Assembly (NCBI GenBank): GCA_030950195.1
Contig: JAUZRS010000050.1
Coordinates: forward strand, 1-35,640
Length of the DNA: 35,640 nt
Direction of reading: 5' to 3'
Source of the DNA: Gammaproteobacteria bacterium
GTDB lineage: Bacteria > Pseudomonadota > Gammaproteobacteria > JAUZRS01
Shown: positions 1 through 9,163 of the stretch, one piece after another
Numbering within the stretch: the first letter of the stretch is position 1
Layout: every line of letters starts with the position of its first letter
Translations under genes and position numbers: made by a program
Notes under the pieces: generated by a model
What the model saw: the letters and a program-made list of their open reading frames with translations, nothing else
The model's database searches: none
What the model was told of the DNA's origin: nothing

Positions 1-75
1 CCTGCTTTCCGCAAGCGTGAAGTGGGTTATGCACACAGCTGGTTCAAAAATATCACCTCTGATACGTTTGGCTAA
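1..75 (+). CDS. 3' end of an unidentified CDS (…PAFRKREVGYAHSWFKNITSDTFG*), truncated by the window edge
   Basis: Open frame from base 1 to TAA at 73-75, followed by an intrinsic terminator; too short to assign a family. Confidence 0.6.
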   Translation, partial: PAFRKREVGYAHSWFKNITSDTFG

Positions 76-101
76 AGCCAGTTAAGTCAATTTATTGACT
101 T

Positions 102-132
102 AAAAAGCGGAGCCTTTGTGCTCCGCTTTTTT
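102..132 (+). terminator. Intrinsic terminator of the upstream gene
   Basis: AAAAAGCGGAGC-CTTTGT-GCTCCGCTTTTTT: perfect inverted repeat followed by a T run. Confidence 0.85.
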
Positions 133-157
133 GTGCTTAAAATTTGGTGTTATAGAT

Positions 158-1042
158 GTGAATGATAAAAAAATTGATGATTTTTTAAAACAAGAACGAC
201 TGCCTGAACAGTATCGCCATACTGTTTTTCCTTGGTTTAAGGACTTGGCTGACGATGTTTTTTTGTTGCAGAAGAATTCTAATACACCTCTTGTGATTGG
301 TTTGCAGGGTTCACAGGGTTCGGGTAAATCCACTTTGGCCAAGTTGCTTGCTCTGTTATTAAAACCACTCTCGGTGGTGTCGCTTTCGCTGGATGATTTT
401 TATTTAACTCACGCTCAACGCCAGCAGCTTGCTAAGAAAGTGCATCCTCTGCTGGCGACTCGCGGTGTGCCTGGAACCCACGATGTGGTACGTGCTTTGG
501 AGTGTATTGAAAATTTACAGCAAGCAACAGAATCCGATCATTGCTTAATTCCCCGTTTTGATAAAAGCATTGATGACCGTCTACCCAAGTCCCAATGGTC
601 GCTTGTGCGGGGAAAAGTGGATCTGATTATTTTAGAAGGGTGGTGTTTGGGTGCTGAAGAGCAAGCCGCAGATGAGTTGACTTTGCCCATAAATGATCTG
701 GAAAAAAATGAGGATTCAAGTATCGTTTGGCGTACGTATGTGAACGACTGTTTTGCGAGTGAATATCAGGCGTTGTTTAAAAAAATAGATTATCTGGCGT
801 TGCTGAACCCACCTACCTTTGAGATGGTTTATCAGTGGCGTTTATTACAGGAGCAGAAGCTAGCGGAACAGTCTGATAAAAAAAATCGTTTGATGAATGA
901 AACAGAACTGCGGCGTTTTATACAGCATTTTGAACGTTTAACACAACACTGTTTAAAGACCTTACCGCAGCGAGCGGATTGGTGTTTTGAGCTGGACAGC
1001 GAGCACACTGTGGTGGCGTGTCACAGAAAAGTGGGGGGATAA
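158..1042 (+). CDS. P-loop kinase, D-glycerate 3-kinase-like
   Basis: ORF 116-1042. The annotated start lies inside the terminator, so GTG at 158 is more likely. Walker A GLQGSQGSGKST and LSLDDFYL, PRFDKSIDDR, EGWCLG motifs typical of the glycerate kinase/uridine kinase-like family. Confidence 0.75.
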   Translation: MNDKKIDDFLKQERLPEQYRHTVFPWFKDLADDVFLLQKNSNTPLVIGLQGSQGSGKSTLAKLLALLLKPLSVVSLSLDDFYLTHAQRQQLAKKVHPLLATRGVPGTHDVVRALECIENLQQATESDHCLIPRFDKSIDDRLPKSQWSLVRGKVDLIILEGWCLGAEEQAADELTLPINDLEKNEDSSIVWRTYVNDCFASEYQALFKKIDYLALLNPPTFEMVYQWRLLQEQKLAEQSDKKNRLMNETELRRFIQHFERLTQHCLKTLPQRADWCFELDSEHTVVACHRKVGG

Positions 1043-1094
1043 AGTGAGGGCTGACAGATGGGTCAGTACAAATAGGTCAGCCGTTACAAATCGG

Positions 1095-2564
1095 TTATAA
1101 AAAGGCCAGCACTTCGGTTTCGATGTTGTTTTTATCAATCACACTCTCTTGCGCGATGTTTTTATCAAACAGTTCGCTGATCATGGCTGGAATTGGCGTG
1201 TTGGCTTCATGAGAAATACTTTTTAGCGCATCGAGATCGTGGGTGTCTTTTTCACCTGTGAGGGCGTTGGCAATGGTGGGTGAAAATTTGGTCCACTCAG
1301 CGGTGGAGTAAATGATGGTTTTAATGCCCTTTTTGGCGTAGGACTGCTGGGTTTTAAAGCAGGTGGCGGTGTGCGGATCCATTAAATAGCCACGTTTAAA
1401 ACGGCTCTGAATTACCTCTTTGCCTTCGTTATCACTGCAAAAATCGGCATTGAAAATGGCTTGTAGCTTTTCCAGCTCAGTGGGACTTAATTGGTAGTGG
1501 TTGTCTCTGTCCAGTTGCAACATTAACTCTTTGGTGCGTTCTGCGCCAAACAGATCAAATAAAATACGCTCCACATTGGAGGATTTGAGAATGTCCATAG
1601 CCGGTGAGGTGGTGCCGATAACCGCCCGTTCCCGCAGGTCGTAACGTCCCGCTTGAATCCACTCGGTGAGTACGTTGTTGCTGTTCGAGGCGATGAGGAT
1701 TTTTTCTACTGGCAAGCCCATTTTCATGGCGTAATAACCGCCGAGTGCGTTGCCAAAGTTGCCGCTGGGGACATCCAGATAGACCTTATCACCGAGCTTG
1801 AGTGCGTGTTGGCGCACCAATTCTAAGTAGCTGTGAATGTGGTAAATGATCTGGAAAATAATGCGGCCAAAATTGACCGAATTGGCCGCTGAAAGCCGGG
1901 TGTTTTTCTGTTTCAGTTTGGCGGCGAATTTTTCTGAACTGAGCAACTGTTTCAGTGCCGATTGTGCGTCATCAAAATCGCCGTGAATGCCGATGACTTT
2001 GAGGTTGGGAGCGTCTTCGGTCACCATTTGCAAACGCTGCACATCGGAGGTACCGCCATTGGGATAGAGGCAAGCGACTTTGACATTGGCGCGATTTTTA
2101 AAGGTTTCCAGAGCAGCGGGGCCGGTGTCACCGGAGGTGGCGGCCATAATCAGATAGTGTTCATTGCGCTGTTGTGCCAGACGAGAGAGAACGACTCCAA
2201 AGGGTTGCAATGCCATGTCTTTAAAGGCGCGAGTGGGGCCATGGTAAAGCTCGCTGACAAAGGTGTCATTGTCCACTTTGACCACTGGTACAGGGTTTTT
2301 AGCGTCGTCAAAGGCATCGTAGGTGTTGAGGGCTTCATCAATCACCGCTGAGTCAATGTCGATCTCAAAGGCATTTAGCAGTGCTTTGGCTAAGGTTTTG
2401 TAGCTGCTGTTGAGGTGGGTTTGCAAAAAGGTTATGCCTAGATCGGGCAGGCTGTCGGGGACATAAACCCCTCCAAAAGAGGACATGGGGCTGAGAATGG
2501 CGGAGGAAAAACTGACCTCTGAAGCCTGTTGGCCGTCGTTGCCGCGCGTTTCGATAAAGTTCAT
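1095..2564 (-). CDS. thrC: Threonine synthase
   Basis: 489 aa; N-terminal MNFIETRGNDG…SSFGGVYVPDSLP and PLP-enzyme motifs FKDMALQPFG, AATSGDTGPAALE, VPSGNFGNALGGYYA, DPHTATCF. Confidence 0.93.
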   Translation of the reverse strand: MNFIETRGNDGQQASEVSFSSAILSPMSSFGGVYVPDSLPDLGITFLQTHLNSSYKTLAKALLNAFEIDIDSAVIDEALNTYDAFDDAKNPVPVVKVDNDTFVSELYHGPTRAFKDMALQPFGVVLSRLAQQRNEHYLIMAATSGDTGPAALETFKNRANVKVACLYPNGGTSDVQRLQMVTEDAPNLKVIGIHGDFDDAQSALKQLLSSEKFAAKLKQKNTRLSAANSVNFGRIIFQIIYHIHSYLELVRQHALKLGDKVYLDVPSGNFGNALGGYYAMKMGLPVEKILIASNSNNVLTEWIQAGRYDLRERAVIGTTSPAMDILKSSNVERILFDLFGAERTKELMLQLDRDNHYQLSPTELEKLQAIFNADFCSDNEGKEVIQSRFKRGYLMDPHTATCFKTQQSYAKKGIKTIIYSTAEWTKFSPTIANALTGEKDTHDLDALKSISHEANTPIPAMISELFDKNIAQESVIDKNNIETEVLAFL

Positions 2565-2683
2565 GTTTTCAGGTCATCTGATGTTTAAAGATGAGAGTAA
2601 TTATACCCGATATTACAAAGCACAGATATTGGCTGTTGTTGCTGTTATTATTAATTTTATGTTGTACTGGTGGGTGTTTTACA

Positions 2684-3868
2684 ATGTTTTTAGGGATAAA
2701 AAGAGTATTGATAGAGGGTTGGCGTAATCGTGTGCCGTCGAAATTGTTGTTGGTCATATCCTTGGCGACGGTGTTAATTATCTCAATGCTCAACATTAGC
2801 TTTACGTTTGGTTATCGAATCATGGAGCGTTACGTGCCCCTTCTGGACGCTTCGATGGTGATCAAATTGGAGGCGGCTTCCGCTCATTTGTGGTTTGAAG
2901 AGTTGATCAGCAACGATGAAGCAGAAAGTATTGATGCGGTTTTGTCTCACCTTGATCGTGCGGTTTGGTATGCGAACGCGATGTTGCACGGTGGAGAAAA
3001 TCATAAGGGGCGTTTTCTAGCACTGCAAGATCCTCTGTTGATTGACGACGCTGAGAAGATTGTGGTGCAGTTGCAACGGTTTAGAAGCATGACTCTACAG
3101 CGTTTTCAAAACTTCAAAAGCTCAGGTATTGGCAGTGACATTGATCAACGTTATGACGCTCTCTTTAAAAGGTTGCTGGTTAGCGCAGACCAGTTAGAGG
3201 CGGGTTTACAACACAATGTTGATGTGAAGCTCAGGCAATTTGAGCAGGTGCATACTCTATTGATCTTGTTTTTGCTGTTGCTGGCGACGATTGTTTTTGG
3301 CTTCTTTTTTCGTTATGAACGGGAACGAGCAAAAAATTTAGCGCAAATTCATGCCAGCAATGATGCTTTAAAACGCTTGTCGATGATGGATGCCTTAACC
3401 GCCATTGCCAATCGTCGTCATTTTGACGACTGTTTTGAAAATGAGTGGCAGCGAGCGATTCGGGAAAAGTCGCCGCTTTCGGTGTTGATGATTGATGTGG
3501 ACTATTTCAAAGCTTTTAATGATCACTACGGTCATTTGGCCGGTGATGAATGTCTGATCAAGATTGCCACCACCTTGGCCAGTGCCTTTAGACGACCGGC
3601 AGATTTGGTGGCGCGTTTTGGCGGTGAGGAGTTTTCCGTTATTTTACCCAACAGTGTGGAGTCTTATAACGACGCCATGCGTTGCAATGAATTGATCGAA
3701 GGGTTGGCCATTCCGCATGTCAAAGGCAAGGTGGTGACGGTCAGTATTGGGGTGGCTTCAATGGTGCCACGTCTTGATACACCGGCAACGGAATTGATAA
3801 AACGTGCCGATCAGGCGCTTTATGCGGCCAAGTCAGAGGGACGCAATCGTGTGGTATTGGCCTCGTGA
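2684..3868 (+). CDS. Membrane-anchored diguanylate cyclase (GGDEF)
   Basis: ORF 2591-3868. Two TM segments flank a ~180 aa sensor region; C-terminal [13 protein letters not shown]…[12 protein letters not shown]…[15 protein letters not shown]. Start uncertain (ATG 2684 preferred over 2591). Confidence 0.88.
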   Translation: MFLGIKRVLIEGWRNRVPSKLLLVISLATVLIISMLNISFTFGYRIMERYVPLLDASMVIKLEAASAHLWFEELISNDEAESIDAVLSHLDRAVWYANAMLHGGENHKGRFLALQDPLLIDDAEKIVVQLQRFRSMTLQRFQNFKSSGIGSDIDQRYDALFKRLLVSADQLEAGLQHNVDVKLRQFEQVHTLLILFLLLLATIVFGFFFRYERERAKNLAQIHASNDALKRLSMMDALTAIANRRHFDDCFENEWQRAIREKSPLSVLMIDVDYFKAFNDHYGHLAGDECLIKIATTLASAFRRPADLVARFGGEEFSVILPNSVESYNDAMRCNELIEGLAIPHVKGKVVTVSIGVASMVPRLDTPATELIKRADQALYAAKSEGRNRVVLAS

Positions 3869-4434
3869 AATATTTGGCCGGTGTGGATGAAGTAGGCAGA
3901 GGGCCATTGGTGGGATCGGTGGTGACAGCGGCGGTGATTTTAAACCCAGAGCGGCCGATTGTGGGTTTGATGGATTCAAAAAAACTCAGTGAAAAAAAAC
4001 GTGAAGCACTGTTTGCCGAGATTCAGGACAAGGCGCTGGCCTTTTGCATTGCGGAGGCAACGGCAGCGGAAATTGATAAGATTAATATTTTGCAGGCCAC
4101 GATGTTGGCGATGAAGCGTGCTGTTGAAGGTTTGACGATTATTCCGCACTTGGTGCAAGTGGACGGCAATCGCTGTCCTGATATTGACTTGCCTTGTGAA
4201 GCGATTGTGAAAGGCGATGCCTTGGTGGCACAGATCAGCGCGGCGTCGATTTTGGCCAAGGTGTATCGAGATCGACAGATGTGGGTTTTAGATCAAAAAT
4301 ACCCGCAGTACGGTTTTGCTCAGCATAAGGGTTACCCCACCAAAGCCCATCGTCAGGCGTTGCTGGAGTTTGGGGTGATCGATGAACATCGGCGCAGTTT
4401 TCGTCCGGTGGCTCAACGGCTCAGCTCTGAGTAA
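3865..4434 (+). CDS. rnhB: Ribonuclease HII
   Basis: [64 protein letters not shown] start overlaps the upstream stop (GTGA). Confidence 0.95.
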   Translation: MKYLAGVDEVGRGPLVGSVVTAAVILNPERPIVGLMDSKKLSEKKREALFAEIQDKALAFCIAEATAAEIDKINILQATMLAMKRAVEGLTIIPHLVQVDGNRCPDIDLPCEAIVKGDALVAQISAASILAKVYRDRQMWVLDQKYPQYGFAQHKGYPTKAHRQALLEFGVIDEHRRSFRPVAQRLSSE

Positions 4435-4448
4435 ACACTTTCATTTTA

Positions 4449-4464
4449 TGGCAAGCGTTTTGCC
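4449..4464 (+). promoter_or_regulatory. Putative sigma54 (RpoN) -24/-12 promoter
   Basis: TGGCAAGCGTTTTGCC: GG-N10-GC spacing against consensus TGGCACG-RNNN-TTGCW; 60 nt upstream of the repeat protein ATG. Confidence 0.6.
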
Positions 4465-4523
4465 TCATTGCTACAAATAAGGCTTTCTGGTCTCTTTTAT
4501 TTGTGCCGTCTTTGAGGTGTATT

Positions 4524-5432
4524 ATGAAATCTGTACAACGTCTTGCAGTTGCTCTCTTTTTGTCTTGTTTTTCCCTGTTTTTTTCCAATCTGGCGTTTGC
4601 GGAGGGGATCTCTCCCAGCCATGTCTATCAAAATACACAACGTATGATGGCGGAAATCAGCCTAATTCGGCAGAAATTGGATGTACAGGACACGCCTCGT
4701 CATTCTGGGGTACAGGTAAAGAAAAAACCGATTCATGTCTATGCCAAAGCTTTAGAAGTGATGGAGAAAGTGGCGCGCGCGCAAACGCGGCAGGGACTGA
4801 CTCCGACAGAAATTGGCAGCATTCCGATTCGAAACATATCGCCAACGGAAGTGTTTGCCGTCAGTGAGCGTATTTTGCTCGAGTTGCGTCGCCTGAAGAA
4901 AAAATTAAACATTGCTCAACAGATTCAAGAGCCGCCGTTTGTGGCAGGTAAACGCCCCTCCGATGCCTATGAAAACATGTGGAATGCCTCTTATCTTTTG
5001 GATGCTGTAGCCGGTGAGATTAAGCCTTCATTTGTGTTTCGCAACAGTCGCTTGATTTTGGCGGAGCTGGGGCAAATTTCAACTAAGTTGGGGTTTTCCG
5101 TGTTAACAAAAGCACCTGAATCCGTTGCGGGTAAGCAGCCCAAAGATGTGAATTTACAGAGTTTTAAAAACATGCATTTGCTGGCGCGTTTGCAGCGTAA
5201 ATTAAACATTGAACCTCTGCGCGCACCGAGCTTCCCCAATGGCAAAATCACCCCTTCTGATGTGTACGACACCACCCATATTTTACTGGCTGAACTGGTG
5301 AGAATTAAAGTGGCATTGGAGATCAATACCCCTCGTCCTGAGGTTGAACTGTTGGAAGGTAAACGCCCTGCTGATGTGTTGTCTCAGATGCAGTTGATTG
5401 CAGAAAACATCAGGGTCCTGACGAAAAGCTGA
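4524..5432 (+). CDS. Secreted/periplasmic repeat protein of unknown function
   Basis: ATG 4524 within ORF 4503-5432. Signal peptide MKSVQRLAVALFLSCFSLFFSNLAFA|EG; about eight degenerate copies of a P-[ST]-x-V-[YF]…ILLAELxxIxxKL type motif. Confidence 0.85.
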   Translation: MKSVQRLAVALFLSCFSLFFSNLAFAEGISPSHVYQNTQRMMAEISLIRQKLDVQDTPRHSGVQVKKKPIHVYAKALEVMEKVARAQTRQGLTPTEIGSIPIRNISPTEVFAVSERILLELRRLKKKLNIAQQIQEPPFVAGKRPSDAYENMWNASYLLDAVAGEIKPSFVFRNSRLILAELGQISTKLGFSVLTKAPESVAGKQPKDVNLQSFKNMHLLARLQRKLNIEPLRAPSFPNGKITPSDVYDTTHILLAELVRIKVALEINTPRPEVELLEGKRPADVLSQMQLIAENIRVLTKS

Positions 5433-5483
5433 TGTTGGTTTTTGTGTGAGCGAGACGATCTGGATTGGTTTGGGAGTGGGACA

Positions 5484-8048
5484 ATGTTGCTGAAAATGAT
5501 GGATATGAAGTTGGCCAACAAAATTATGGCGTTGCCAGCGGTAGTTGCGCTGTTTTTGCTGCTCTCGGGTGGACTGACGTGGTGGAAACTCAATACGATA
5601 GGTGAGAATGTATCCCTGTTGACCACGGTGTTGGTGCCCGAGGCGAATGAGGCCACGGCGCTGTTGCATAATTTATTAAAGAAAGAGACGGTGGTAGAGA
5701 CGTATTTGCGAACCGGTGATCCGTTTGATGCGGGGCGTTTCGAGGTTTTACAGATGAGAGGCGAGGAGATTGGTGAGCGTTTAACCGCGTTGGTGGAGAG
5801 TAAAGAAGATCAAGAAGTGATTACTTTATTGTTATCTCAAGATCAGCAATACAATCGCATTTTTTTACAACAGGTGGTGCCTCAGATGAATCAGCAGCGG
5901 GATTTGCTGCAACAACTGTTGCAGCAACACGGTCCTGAAACGGAAAAATTATTAATTGATATTACTGAGATGGCGTTTGTCGATAAAAAAATGGTGGTGG
6001 CTGAGGCGGCTTTGATCAGCCTAAAGTCTTTTATGAACGCCAGTGTTTTTTTGGAGCATTATGTGGTGAGTCATCTTGGGCAAGATGCAGAGCGGTTTCG
6101 GATGGAAATGCTGGCCACAGAAAGTGGTTTTTATGAGATGGACGATGCCATTACCGATCCGCGTCGAAGGGAGTGGTTAGAGCAGATTGAGAAAGAGCTG
6201 CATCATTACGGAACGGATTTTGAAGATTTGGTGATCGTGATTAAAGAGCGTGATCGACTGATTTCTGCTGTGTTAGACCCTCTGCGTGAGAGGATTTCTG
6301 ATGCTGCACTGCGCATTCAAGCCATTGCTTGGAATGAATTAGATGATGTGGGTGTAACGGTAGAATCGGTGGTGAGCAGTACACACCTACTGCTGTTGGC
6401 GGTGATTGTGGTCTCTCTGCTTGTAGGGTTGTCACTGGCCTTTTTTGTTACCGCTGGCATTACCAAAGCGATAAAAATCGCTGTGTCGGTGGCCAACCGA
6501 ATTGCCAATGATGATTTTAATTCTACGATTAAAGTGACCTCTAAAGACGAAACAGGTCAGTTGTTGAAGGCCTTTCAAATCATGCAGAATAATTTGAAAC
6601 AGCGCATTGAATCAGAACGTGAAATCTCGGCGGCTAATGCACGGATTAAATCAGCCTTGGACAGTACCTCTGCCAATGTGATGTTAACCAATGCGGATCT
6701 GAATATTATTTATATGAACGACGCAGCTAAGTCGTTAATGAGTGAGATTGCGCCGCAATTGAAAACGGTGATAAAACACTTTAACCCCGATTTTTTACTG
6801 GGTCAAAATATTGATGTGTTTCATCGTAATCCAAGCCATCAGCGTTCTGTTTTAGCGAGCTTGAGTAGCAGTAGCCAGTCAAATATTAAGGTGGCGGGGT
6901 TGGATTTGGATTTGATTGTAAGCCCGGTGTTGGATGATGACGGTCAGCGAGTGGGGATTGTGGCGGAATGGAGTAATCGCACTGCCGAAGTTGATGTAGA
7001 AAAAGAGGTCAGCGCGATTGTGGATGCAGCGGTGGCCGGTGATTTCAGTCGGCGCATTGAGGTGCAGGACACATCGGGTTTTTATCAGCGTTTGGCAACG
7101 GGTATTAACGAGGTTTTACAGACCAGCGAAACCGGTATTGGCGATGTGATGCGGGTGTTGCGAGCCCTTTCCGAAGGGGATTTAACCCAGCGCATTGAGG
7201 CGGATTACCAAGGCGTGTTTGCACAGCTAAAACAAGATGCCAATACCACCATTGATCGTCTTTCGCAGGTGATCGGCAATGTGCGTGAAAACTCCGATGC
7301 CATTTCCAATGCGGCGATGCAGGTCAGCAGCACGGCGCAGAGTTTGAGCCACGGTGCCAGTGAGCAGGCAGCGAGTGTAGAACAGACCTCGGCCAGTGTG
7401 GAAAAAATGAATCAATCCATTAAACAGAACGCGGACAACGCCAAAACCACCGGTGGCATTGCCACACAGGCGGTGGGTTCAGCTAAAAAAGGCGGTCAGG
7501 CGGTCAAAGAGACGGTGACGGCGATGGGGCAGATTGCGGAGAAGATCTCTGTGATTGCTGAAATTGCTTTTCAGACTAATATTTTGGCGCTCAATGCGGC
7601 CATTGAAGCGGCGCGTGCCGGTGAACACGGTAAAGGGTTTGCGGTGGTGGCTTCAGAGGTGCGTCAATTGGCAGAACGCAGTCAAACCGCTGCCTCGGAG
7701 ATTGGTGCGTTGGCCAGTTCGAGCGTTGATATTGCCCGCCAAGCGGGGGCAGTGCTGGAAGAGATGGTGCCGAGCATCAACAAAACCGCCACTTTGGTGG
7801 AGGAGATCAGCCTCTCTTCACAGACCCAATCCGTTGGAGTGGGGCAAATTGCCAATACAATGGGGCAGCTGGATCAGGTGACTCAGCAGAACGCCTCGGC
7901 TTCGGAAGAGCTGGCGGCGACGGCGGAAGAGATGCGCGGTCAGTCGGTACAACTGCAACAGTTGATTGGCTTTTTTCAGATGCGCAGCGGTGATGGTTTG
8001 TCCGATCAAACGGAGTTAGAGAGCCGAGATTCTTTGCAAGTGTGTTAA
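5484..8048 (+). CDS. Methyl-accepting chemotaxis protein: large periplasmic domain, HAMP, PAS, HAMP-like segments, MCP signalling domain
   Basis: ORF 5442-8048 (ATG 5484 likely). TM1 near the N-terminus, TM2 [24 protein letters not shown] segment …[21 protein letters not shown]…[15 protein letters not shown]…, hairpin tip [42 protein letters not shown]. Confidence 0.93.
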   Translation: MLLKMMDMKLANKIMALPAVVALFLLLSGGLTWWKLNTIGENVSLLTTVLVPEANEATALLHNLLKKETVVETYLRTGDPFDAGRFEVLQMRGEEIGERLTALVESKEDQEVITLLLSQDQQYNRIFLQQVVPQMNQQRDLLQQLLQQHGPETEKLLIDITEMAFVDKKMVVAEAALISLKSFMNASVFLEHYVVSHLGQDAERFRMEMLATESGFYEMDDAITDPRRREWLEQIEKELHHYGTDFEDLVIVIKERDRLISAVLDPLRERISDAALRIQAIAWNELDDVGVTVESVVSSTHLLLLAVIVVSLLVGLSLAFFVTAGITKAIKIAVSVANRIANDDFNSTIKVTSKDETGQLLKAFQIMQNNLKQRIESEREISAANARIKSALDSTSANVMLTNADLNIIYMNDAAKSLMSEIAPQLKTVIKHFNPDFLLGQNIDVFHRNPSHQRSVLASLSSSSQSNIKVAGLDLDLIVSPVLDDDGQRVGIVAEWSNRTAEVDVEKEVSAIVDAAVAGDFSRRIEVQDTSGFYQRLATGINEVLQTSETGIGDVMRVLRALSEGDLTQRIEADYQGVFAQLKQDANTTIDRLSQVIGNVRENSDAISNAAMQVSSTAQSLSHGASEQAASVEQTSASVEKMNQSIKQNADNAKTTGGIATQAVGSAKKGGQAVKETVTAMGQIAEKISVIAEIAFQTNILALNAAIEAARAGEHGKGFAVVASEVRQLAERSQTAASEIGALASSSVDIARQAGAVLEEMVPSINKTATLVEEISLSSQTQSVGVGQIANTMGQLDQVTQQNASASEELAATAEEMRGQSVQLQQLIGFFQMRSGDGLSDQTELESRDSLQVC

Positions 8049-8113
8049 AAAGGCGGCGAAACAGAGTATCATTGCTGACCTTATTTTAAGAATCATAACG
8101 AGGGTTTGCAGCT

Positions 8114-8749
8114 GTGTTTGAATTGGTAAAAGCAGGCGGTTGGTTGATGTTGCCGATACTGCTCTGTTCCGTGGTCGCGTTGGCGATTGTGGTGGAGCGT
8201 TTTTGGGCCTTGCGGTTTGGTAATGTCTTACCGACTCAGCATCGTGCGGCACAGATCTGGAAACTTTGGAATGGCACTACTAGCCTAGACGGTGCGGCTA
8301 CTCGCCAGTTGCAACAAGGTTCTTTGTTGGGGCGTATTATGGCTGTTGGACTGCAAAATCGTCACCACAGCCGTGAGGTGATGAAAGAGAGCATTGAAGA
8401 GGCAGGGCGGCATGTGGCGCATAAGTTAGAACGTTTTCTCAATGCTCTGGGAACCATCGCTGCCATCACCCCGTTACTGGGTTTGTTGGGTACGGTGGTG
8501 GGCATGATCAGTGTTTTTACCACCATCACCAGTGCCGGTGTGGGCAATCCAAGTGAATTGGCGGGGGGGATTTCACAAGCCTTGATTACCACCGCAGCGG
8601 GTCTTTCCGTTGCCATTCCGAGCTTGATGTTCTATCGCTTATTCCGTGGCAAAGTGGATGAGCTGGTGATTGAGATGGAGCAAGAAGCGATCAAGCTGGT
8701 GGAGGTGATGCACGGTGAGCGCAGCCGTGATACGGGGGATGCGGGATGA
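8114..8749 (+). CDS. exbB: MotA/TolQ/ExbB proton channel family protein
   Basis: 211 aa; LNALGTIAAITPLLGLLGTVVGMISVFTTI…GGISQALITTAAGLSVAIPSLMFYRLF; followed by an ExbD-like partner. Confidence 0.88.
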   Translation: MFELVKAGGWLMLPILLCSVVALAIVVERFWALRFGNVLPTQHRAAQIWKLWNGTTSLDGAATRQLQQGSLLGRIMAVGLQNRHHSREVMKESIEEAGRHVAHKLERFLNALGTIAAITPLLGLLGTVVGMISVFTTITSAGVGNPSELAGGISQALITTAAGLSVAIPSLMFYRLFRGKVDELVIEMEQEAIKLVEVMHGERSRDTGDAG

Positions 8750-9159
8750 AGTTCCAGTCTCGGCCACGAGAGGAGCTGGATGTCAATATTGCGCCATTGA
8801 TTGATGTGGTGTTTTTGTTGTTGATCTTCTTTATGGTCTCTACCACCTTTCAGCGTGAATCGGAGTTGAAGGTGTCATTACCCGAAGCGAGTGCCAATAC
8901 ACCCGTTGAAGTGCAGCCGTTGCAGATTGTCATTAATGCCACTGGAGACTACTTTATTGGCGGTCAGGAATTGGTGAACAATCAGCTGAGTACTTTGGTT
9001 TCGGCGCTTGCCAAGCTTTCCTCGGGGAATAAAGACTTACCTTTGGTGATTCGTGCCGATGCGCAGACACCGCATCAAGCTGTGATCACGGCGATGGATG
9101 CGGCGGCGCAGCTCGGTTTGGTGCGTCTCTCCATCGCCACCACTCGCAGCTCGGAGTAG
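8746..9159 (+). CDS. exbD: ExbD/TolR family biopolymer transport protein
   Basis: 137 aa; REELDVNIAPLIDVVFLLLIFFMVSTTF with a single TM; ATGA overlap with exbB. Confidence 0.9.
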   Translation: MKFQSRPREELDVNIAPLIDVVFLLLIFFMVSTTFQRESELKVSLPEASANTPVEVQPLQIVINATGDYFIGGQELVNNQLSTLVSALAKLSSGNKDLPLVIRADAQTPHQAVITAMDAAAQLGLVRLSIATTRSSE

Positions 9160-9163
9160 GTGA

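Noticed and set aside
116-157. ORF-track start of the glycerate-kinase-like gene (MCSAFLCLKFGVID…)
   Set aside because: Start lies in the upstream terminator loop/stem; GTG at 158 is more plausible
1962-2351. 129-aa plus-strand ORF inside thrC
   Set aside because: Antisense to conserved PLP-enzyme sequence; Gly/Val/His-rich shadow translation
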